8,432 nucleotides of DNA, taken from assembly GCA_002339015.1 (NCBI GenBank), contig DDJC01000028.1:1-8432 (forward strand). The letters run 5' to 3'. Position 1 is the first letter of the stretch; the number at the start of each line of letters is the position of its first letter. Of the stretch, positions 1 through 4,682 are shown one piece after another. The notes under the pieces were generated by a model. It saw nothing but the letters and a program-made list of their open reading frames with translations, did no database searches and was not told the DNA's origin. The DNA comes from Burkholderiales bacterium UBA1834 (GTDB lineage Bacteria > Pseudomonadota > Gammaproteobacteria > Burkholderiales > Burkholderiaceae_C). A program made the position numbers and the translations under genes.

Positions 1-1053
1 CGGGCCGTCGCAGTGCGGGCAGTAGGCCACGCCCTTGTTCTTGTACGTCTGCTCGCCAGGCACGTTCACATTGCGCCACCGCGCGCCGGTGGACAGGATC
101 ACCGTCTTGCTGTGGAGGGTGGCGCCATTGGCCAGCTGCACGCCGATCAGGCCACCCGGCTCGGCGGCCGGGATGATCTTCTCGGCACGCTGCAGGTTCA
201 TGATGTCCACGTCGTAGGCCCGGGCATGGGCTTCCAGCCCCAGGGCGAACTTGGGGCCGTCCGTCTCGAGCACCGAGATGTAGTTCTCGATCGCCAGCGT
301 GTCATTGACCTGGCCGCCGAAGCGCTCGGCGGCCACGCCGGTGCGGATGCCCTTGCGGGCCGCGTACACAGCCGCGGCAGCCCCAGCCGGGCCGCCCCCG
401 ACGATCAGCACGTCATAGGGTGCCTTGGCCGACAGCTCGGCCGCCTGGCGGTCGGCCGCGCCGGTGTCCACCTTGGCCAGGATCTCCTCGATGGTCATGC
501 GGCCCGAGCCGAAGACCTGGCCGCCCTGGTAGACCATGGGCACGGCCATCACTTCGCGCTCTTCGACCTCCTTCTGGAAGGTGCCGCCCTCGATCACCGT
601 GGTCTTGATGCGCGGGTTGAGGATGGCCATCAGGCTCAGGGCCTGCACGACATCAGGGCAGTTGTGGCAGGTCAGGGACATGTAGACCTCGAAGTCGAGG
701 TCACGGTCCAGGGCCTTGATCTGGTCGATCACCGGCTGCTCGATCTTGGGCGGGTGGCCGCCCGTCCACAGCAGCGCCAGCACCAGCGAGGTGAACTCGT
801 GCCCCAGCGGCAGGCCGGCGAAGCGCAGGCTGGTGTTGGTGCCCGCGCGCTGCAGCGTGAAGGACGGCTTGCGCGCGTCCTGGCCGTCGGTGCGCAGGGT
901 GATCTTGTCGCTGCGCAGGCCGGCGATGGTCTGCAGCAGCTCGAGCGTGTCGCGAGAGCTCTCAGAGTCGCTCAGCGAGGCCACGATCTCGAAGGGTTGC
1001 GTCACGCGCTCCAGGTAGGCGCCGAGTTGGGCCTTGAGGGTGTCGTCCAGCAT
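1..1053 (-). CDS. ahpF: Alkyl hydroperoxide reductase subunit F (NADH-dependent flavoprotein), C-terminus cut by window edge
   Basis: AhpF passes electrons from NADH through FAD and two disulfide centres to oxidised AhpC in the cytoplasm. The window shows residues 1-351 of a protein usually near 520 aa; the C-terminal part (NAD-binding and the end of the FAD domain) lies outside. Visible signs are the N-terminal MLDDTLKAQLGAYLE stretch, a thioredoxin-fold redox centre CHNC at residues 129-132, a FAD dinucleotide-binding GGGPAG at 219-224, the ERFGGQ segment that follows it, and CPHC at 345-348. The cysteine numbers equal those of the enterobacterial enzyme (129/132, 345/348), which supports the start at 1053. 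An in-frame ATG at 1062 is possible, but AGAAAGG (1063-1069) touches it, while it stands 9 nt from the ATG at 1053, a good ribosome-binding distance. It follows ahpC after 207 bp on the same strand. Confidence 0.97.
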   Translation of the reverse strand, partial: MLDDTLKAQLGAYLERVTQPFEIVASLSDSESSRDTLELLQTIAGLRSDKITLRTDGQDARKPSFTLQRAGTNTSLRFAGLPLGHEFTSLVLALLWTGGHPPKIEQPVIDQIKALDRDLDFEVYMSLTCHNCPDVVQALSLMAILNPRIKTTVIEGGTFQKEVEEREVMAVPMVYQGGQVFGSGRMTIEEILAKVDTGAADRQAAELSAKAPYDVLIVGGGPAGAAAAVYAARKGIRTGVAAERFGGQVNDTLAIENYISVLETDGPKFALGLEAHARAYDVDIMNLQRAEKIIPAAEPGGLIGVQLANGATLHSKTVILSTGARWRNVNVPGEQTYKNKGVAYCPHCDGP

Positions 1054-1260
1054 GGTGTGCATCCTTTCTTGTCGATGATGGTTCGCGGTTCAAGCGACTT
1101 TGGCAGCTGGCCTCCCAGATGATGAGGTGGGGAGGCCCGCGGAGGGCTGAGGCGGGGCTTGCCGGCAGGCCTCGTGGGTCTGCCGGGACACCCCTTGGGG
1201 GTTCGTGATGTCGAGGTGAAGCCTCAGCACCGGGGTTTCAACAGATCAGCAGGGGCTCGC
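1054..1260 (-). other. ahpC-ahpF intergenic spacer with a stable stem-loop
   Basis: This 207-bp spacer holds no gene that I can support. It contains a perfect 8-bp inverted repeat, GGCCTCCC (1109-1116) and GGGAGGCC (1130-1137), with a 13-nt loop. It also has a small hairpin ACCCC/GGGGT (1190-1202) and a near-palindrome centred on TGCCGGCA (about 1157-1170). None is followed by a T-run in the direction of transcription, so I do not call an intrinsic terminator. A role in partial attenuation or mRNA processing, which would keep AhpC more abundant than AhpF, is inference. The ahpF ribosome-binding site AGAAAGG is at 1063-1069. Confidence 0.6.
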
Positions 1261-1836
1261 TCAGATCTTGCCGACCAGGTCCAGCGACGGCGTCAGGGCC
1301 TTGGCGCCTTCCTTCCACTTGGCGGGGCACACCTGGCCGGGGTTGGCGGCGGTGAACTGGGCGGCCTTGAGCTTGCGCACGGTTTCCGACACGTCACGGG
1401 CGATCTCGTTGCTGTGGATTTCAGCGGTCTTGATCTGGCCTTCGGGGTTGATGATGAAGGTGCCGCGCAGGGCCAGGCCTTCTTCCGGGATGTGCACGCC
1501 GAAGGCGTTGGTCAGCTGGTGGGTCGGGTCGCCGATCAGCGGGAACTTGGCCTTGCCCACGGCCGGCGAGGTCTCGTGCCACACCTTGTGCGAGAAGTGG
1601 GTGTCGGTGGTCACGATGTAGACCTCGGCACCGGCCTTCTGGAACTCTTCGTAGCTGTTGGCAGCGTCTTCGATCTCGGTCGGGCAGTTGAAGGTGAAGG
1701 CAGCCGGCATGAAAATCAGCACGGACCACTTGCCCTTCAGGGTCTCGTTGGTGACGGTGATGAATTCACCCTTGCCGCCGCGGTTCACGAAGGCTTCGGT
1801 CTTGAACGGCTGGACTTGCGTGTTGATCAGGCTCAT
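1261..1836 (-). CDS. ahpC: Alkyl hydroperoxide reductase subunit C (typical 2-Cys peroxiredoxin)
   Basis: AhpC reduces hydrogen peroxide, organic hydroperoxides and peroxynitrite in the cytoplasm, and AhpF then reduces its disulfide. The 191-aa protein has the family's usual length. The active-site pattern PxxxTxxC is present as PAAFTFNC (residues 44-51), with peroxidatic Cys51. The resolving Cys170 sits in VCPAKWKEG, and the C-terminus PSLDLVGKI is the classic AhpC end. The N-terminus MSLINTQVQPF also matches the family. Asn instead of the common Val before Cys51, and Met43 where enterobacterial enzymes have Tyr, fit my memory of Burkholderia-type AhpC and are not a defect. A good ribosome-binding site AGGA lies 8 nt before the ATG. 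It has its own probable promoter and an OxyR-like site upstream, and leads the ahpC-ahpF unit. Confidence 0.98.
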   Translation of the reverse strand: MSLINTQVQPFKTEAFVNRGGKGEFITVTNETLKGKWSVLIFMPAAFTFNCPTEIEDAANSYEEFQKAGAEVYIVTTDTHFSHKVWHETSPAVGKAKFPLIGDPTHQLTNAFGVHIPEEGLALRGTFIINPEGQIKTAEIHSNEIARDVSETVRKLKAAQFTAANPGQVCPAKWKEGAKALTPSLDLVGKI

Positions 1837-1878
1837 GGCTTGTTTCCTGTTGGTGGTGTGAAGAACTGATGAGGGTAA

Positions 1879-1907
1879 ATCTTAGGCCAGCGCATGCCAT
1901 ATGGCGA
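1879..1907 (-). promoter_or_regulatory. Probable ahpC promoter (-10 TAAGAT, weak -35)
   Basis: On the minus strand TAAGAT (1884-1879) resembles a sigma-70 -10 box. The matching -35 position (about 1907-1902) reads TCGCCA, or TTCGCC one base upstream, and is poor, as expected for an activator-dependent promoter. Transcription would begin near 1872 and leave a leader of about 36 nt before the ahpC start codon. This is read by eye and not measured. Confidence 0.45.
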
Positions 1908-1944
1908 ATTGATTGAACAAATTCGCCTGATTGGGAATCGCTAT
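1908..1944 (-). promoter_or_regulatory. Candidate OxyR-binding site upstream of ahpC
   Basis: OxyR sites consist of four tetranucleotides (ATAG, CTAT, ATAG, CTAT) starting 11 bp apart. Reading the minus strand from 1944, the four positions are ATAG, CAAT, ATTT and CAAT, which is 12 of 16 consensus bases. In the promoter-proximal half the two additional conserved bases (T and A) are also present. The site ends just before the predicted -35 region, where an activating OxyR tetramer would contact RNA polymerase. It overlaps a 25-bp dyad, GGCGAATT (1903-1910) and AATTCGCC (1920-1927) around a central TTGAA. Control of ahpC by OxyR is well established in other proteobacteria; binding here is inferred. 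Confidence 0.5.
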
Positions 1945-2070
1945 GCCCCTGTCATTGGCAGGCCCTATGGCAGGCCCCCAAAAGGACATTTTCATTGAAA
2001 TTCGGACACCCCGGCCTTCCAGATCAGTTGCGGACAGTCCAGCCGGAGCGAATCGGCTCGCCCGGCACGT
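1945..2070 (-). other. Intergenic remainder between the five-gene cluster and ahpC
   Basis: No gene is supported here. On the minus strand, downstream of the last gene of the cluster, an imperfect stem (GCCGG..CCGGC, 2042-2066) occurs without a following T-run, so a terminator is possible but not shown. TTTCATTGAAA (around 1990-2000) is an 11-bp AT-rich dyad. TGGCAGGCCC is repeated directly at 1956-1965 and 1968-1977 with a 12-bp period. I cannot assign a role to any of them. Confidence 0.3.
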
Positions 2071-2340
2071 TCACAACACCCCCGGGGGGATGGGACGCAC
2101 GGGCGCGTAACCCCCGGCAGTGATGCCACCGAGGTGGTCGACCAGGCCCTGGTGGCGGGGGTCATCGGGTTTGACGATGAACATGGCCTCGCCCAGGATG
2201 TCGCCCGGCGCTTCGGTGCTGAGCCGGAGTTCGAGGGTGCCGTCATCGCGCATGTGGGCCGAACCCACGTAGGGCTGATCCGGCTCGGCGGGCGGCATGT
2301 GCGCAGGGCGGGGCGGGATGCCGGAGGGGGAGTTGCTCAT
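2071..2340 (-). CDS. Small protein of unknown function (89 aa), partner of the 649-aa metallopeptidase; paralogue of the 78-aa protein
   Basis: I do not recognise this family by name. The protein has a proline-rich, low-complexity N-terminus (about residues 1-22), then a compact domain containing PYVGSAHMRDDGTLELRL, GEAMFIV and a C-terminal VRPIPPG. The alternation of polar and hydrophobic residues suggests beta strands. No signal peptide, membrane segment or cysteine is visible. Over 64 ungapped positions from PYVG to IPP, 29 are identical to the protein at 4410-4646. It is the last gene of the cluster, 55 bp after the large metallopeptidase gene. The ATG at 2340 is preferred because the paralogue starts with a similar MT/SDN-type proline-rich leader; its ribosome-binding site is weak. 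A cognate inhibitor, immunity protein or chaperone are possible roles, all inferred from position. Confidence 0.8.
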   Translation of the reverse strand: MSNSPSGIPPRPAHMPPAEPDQPYVGSAHMRDDGTLELRLSTEAPGDILGEAMFIVKPDDPRHQGLVDHLGGITAGGYAPVRPIPPGVL

Positions 2341-2395
2341 GGTGATCTCGGAGGTGATGCCGCAGCGGTGGTGGCGTGGATGGCGGTGAGCAAGG

Positions 2396-4345
2396 TCAGA
2401 CGCCCCACGGGTTGCCTTGCCAGAATGTCAGCATGTTCGGCCACTTGGTCTTGTGGCCGCTGAAATGCAACGCGAAGCTTTCCGCGAAGGATTCGGAGCG
2501 CGCGCCATCATCGCCTGTCTGATTGCCCGTGGGGCTTTCCGTCCGGGTCATGAAGTAGTCGTCACGCCCCGGGGTCAAGCCCTTGGGCGGCGGCTCGGCC
2601 AAGTCCCGGGTGCGCGCGGCGACGAACCGCGGATCGTTGCGCTTGTTGCCGCCGCCAGCCACGTCGAAGGCGTGGCCGGCCTCGTGGCCCAGCAGGTCGG
2701 GCGTGCCGTGCGGGATGGGGCCTTCCCCCTGGGCCGGCACCTTGCGCTTGCCGCTGCCATCGTCCATGGTGCCGACGATGACGGTCTTCTTGTTGCCCAT
2801 GTAGCAGCCGGGTACCTCGTCCCAGGTGCGGTCGCCCCAGCCGCGCGGGTTGACGTCGGCCAGTTCGGGCACCATGTCGGTGACCGGGCCGCGGCAGATG
2901 CCGGTGACCACGCCCGCGTCGTTGAGGGCCTTGAGCGCCTTGGGCGACATGCGCTTCATCTCGTCGGCCACGCACTGGATGTCCTCGATGGAGGCGGTGC
3001 CGCGGGCGCGTACGCTCTTGCCGATGGCATGGGCGTGTTCCTCCGAGATGGTCTTGTCGCCCATCAGCACGCGCTTGACGCGGGCCGAGCGCAGGGCGTC
3101 GGGCTCGTCGAGGCCTTCACCGGTGAACTGGTGGGCCGACTGGGCCATCTGGACGGCGGTCTCGGCATCGCAGTCCTCCTCGACCAGCAGCTTGTGAGCC
3201 ATGTTGGCCACACGGGTGATGTCATCCTTGGCAATGCCCTTGCCTTCGAGCTGCTTTGTCAGCACGGGCAGCTGTGCGGCGGCCTGGCCAAGCTTGTCGG
3301 CCAGGGCCTTGGCCTGGGCGCACTGGCCAGCCAGCGGCGCCAGCGCCACTTTGGCGCGGTGCCAGCCCCCCTGGGCATGAGCGCCCAGGTTGTCCGCGCC
3401 CAGCAGGGCCAGGTCGATCTGGGTCGTCTCGGCATGGATGGCCTGAGCCTGCGGGTGGGCCTTGAGCGCCTTGAGCAGGCTGTCGAGCTGCTTGTACTGG
3501 CGCTGGTAATCAGCGTACTCGGCCAGTGACTTGCGCGATGCGCGCTCGGCCTGTGTCAGGTGGGTGACGATGTCGTCGAGCTGGGCCGGGCTGGCGCGCT
3601 CGCCGGCTGCCAGCAAGGCCTTGGCCTGGTTGACTGCGCCTTCGAGCAGGGCCGACTGGGCGGCGAAGGCTGTGGCGTATTGGGGGTGTGCCTTGAGCTG
3701 GCGCAGCAGCGTGGCCGCCTGGCCATGCGCGGTCTTGACCACGTCGAGCTTTTCGAGCGTGGCGATGCGCTTGTTGGCGTCGTCACAGACCCAGTAGGCC
3801 TCGGTGGCCTTGGCATCGGCCTCGTCCAGCTGGCCAGCCTGCAGCGCGGCCTGGGTTTCTCGCACCAGAATCTGGGCGCGGCTCAACGCAGGCAGCAGGG
3901 TCGTGCGGGTACCGACGGACACACGACCAAGGGTGCGCTGCAGCGCGGCGGTGGGGTTGTCGGCCCAGTCCGCCTTGTGCTGCTGGACCTCGGTGATCCG
4001 ATTGCGGACCTTGGCCAGCTCCTGCTGCAGGCGCACGGCACCTTCGCCGATCTGCATCAGGCGGGCAGAGCGGGCAGCAGTGTCGGGCAGGGTGCCCAGC
4101 GTGGCCATGTGGGCGCGCAGTGTCGTGGCCAGGCGGTCCAGCGGCACCTTGAGCGCGTCGATGGGCAGGGCATTGATCTGCTGGGCCAGGGTGTCCAGGC
4201 CTGCCTGGACCTTCTGGTGCGCCTGCTCCAGCTTTCGATCGGCATCCGATGGCGTTGAAGGCGCGGTCGTCACCGGTGCGCCAGCAGAGGTGGTGGATTT
4301 CTTCTTGAGCAACAACTTGCCCACGAGGGTGCGTGGATGGGGCAC
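2396..4345 (-). CDS. Helical protein with C-terminal HEAGH zinc-metallopeptidase domain (anthrax lethal factor/M34-like), 649 aa
   Basis: This is a probable zinc-dependent endopeptidase; the substrate is unknown. Residues 1-16 form a basic/hydrophobic tag (MPHPRTLVGKLLLKKK). A Thr/Pro/Ser linker runs to about 33, then a long, mostly alpha-helical region to about 480. The catalytic domain contains RGW..RTWDEVPG (501-513), strand TVIVGT, PHGTPDLLG and HEAGH (554-558: zinc ligands His554 and His558, catalytic Glu555). ESFAE at 618-622 has Glu618 as the likely third ligand. HExxH followed by ExFAE is the lethal factor arrangement (there H686, H690, E735). Tyr597 in DYFM is conserved in the paralogue and might assist catalysis. 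No secretion signal or membrane helix is seen. The start is GTG at 4345, chosen because MPHPRTLVGKLL aligns with the paralogue's ATG start; there is no clear ribosome-binding site, so translation may be low. Fold assignment is inference from motifs. Confidence 0.88.
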   Translation of the reverse strand: MPHPRTLVGKLLLKKKSTTSAGAPVTTAPSTPSDADRKLEQAHQKVQAGLDTLAQQINALPIDALKVPLDRLATTLRAHMATLGTLPDTAARSARLMQIGEGAVRLQQELAKVRNRITEVQQHKADWADNPTAALQRTLGRVSVGTRTTLLPALSRAQILVRETQAALQAGQLDEADAKATEAYWVCDDANKRIATLEKLDVVKTAHGQAATLLRQLKAHPQYATAFAAQSALLEGAVNQAKALLAAGERASPAQLDDIVTHLTQAERASRKSLAEYADYQRQYKQLDSLLKALKAHPQAQAIHAETTQIDLALLGADNLGAHAQGGWHRAKVALAPLAGQCAQAKALADKLGQAAAQLPVLTKQLEGKGIAKDDITRVANMAHKLLVEEDCDAETAVQMAQSAHQFTGEGLDEPDALRSARVKRVLMGDKTISEEHAHAIGKSVRARGTASIEDIQCVADEMKRMSPKALKALNDAGVVTGICRGPVTDMVPELADVNPRGWGDRTWDEVPGCYMGNKKTVIVGTMDDGSGKRKVPAQGEGPIPHGTPDLLGHEAGHAFDVAGGGNKRNDPRFVAARTRDLAEPPPKGLTPGRDDYFMTRTESPTGNQTGDDGARSESFAESFALHFSGHKTKWPNMLTFWQGNPWGV

Positions 4346-4409
4346 GGCAGGAACGCGATGTGGATGCGAGGGCGGGCGGCTGAAGGCTGTCGAACAGCAG
4401 TCCGGAGGT
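4346..4409 (-). other. Inter-module spacer with small hairpin
   Basis: This is the 64-bp gap between the 78-aa gene and the GTG start of the 649-aa gene, the longest gap in the cluster. It contains GCTGT/ACAGC (4386-4398) with a 3-nt loop. No recognisable promoter, T-run or ribosome-binding site is seen. Confidence 0.35.
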
Positions 4410-4646
4410 TCAGGGCGGGAAAGGCCTGACGGAGGTCTGCCCGTGAGGCTCCAGGGGGGCGACGTGCGCCAGGATGTAGTCGTAGTTCAGGTGATCGGGC
4501 GCGTAGACGAACACGGCTTCACCGATGGCCCCGTCTGGCGCCTCGGCCCGCAGGTGCAACTCGATCGTGCCGTCGGCCCGCATGTGCGCCACGCCGATGT
4601 AGGGCGGAGCCTCGTCAACGGGCGAGGGAGGAGCATTGTCGGTCAT
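4410..4646 (-). CDS. Small protein of unknown function (78 aa), partner of the 750-aa metallopeptidase
   Basis: I do not recognise a named family. The acidic, proline-containing leader (MTDNAPPSPVDEAPP) precedes a domain with PYIGVAHMRADGTIELHLRA, GEAVFVYAPD and an end VRPFPP. The likely content is a few beta strands and one helix, with no signal peptide, transmembrane segment or cysteine. It aligns without gaps to the domain of the 89-aa protein at 2071-2340 (29 of 64 identical). The invariant parts are the AHMR.DGT.EL segment, GEA.F and the VRP.PP end. It starts 36 bp after the stop of the 750-aa gene, with a purine-rich AAGAGAA ahead of the ATG. Its fixed position directly downstream of a metallopeptidase gene in both modules suggests it binds or controls that protein (immunity, inhibitor or adaptor); this is inference. 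Confidence 0.82.
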   Translation of the reverse strand: MTDNAPPSPVDEAPPYIGVAHMRADGTIELHLRAEAPDGAIGEAVFVYAPDHLNYDYILAHVAPLEPHGQTSVRPFPP

Positions 4647-4682
4647 GGTCGTTCTCTTTCTGAATCTGAACGTCGCGGTGCA

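Noticed and set aside
13..1122. A 369-codon plus-strand open frame over ahpF
   Set aside because: It is antisense to an unmistakable ahpF with correctly placed redox cysteines; no homology is recognisable in it.
1190..1202. ACCCC/GGGGT hairpin as an ahpC terminator
   Set aside because: It has only a 5-bp stem and no T-run follows in the direction of transcription.
1679..1711. AhpC active site with Asn before the peroxidatic cysteine and Met in place of Tyr as a possible defect
   Set aside because: The PxxxTxxC pattern is intact and this variant agrees with my recollection of Burkholderia-type AhpC.
2417..3529. A 370-codon plus-strand open frame over the 649-aa peptidase gene
   Set aside because: It is antisense to a gene whose reading frame is confirmed by its paralogue; composition is that of a shadow frame.
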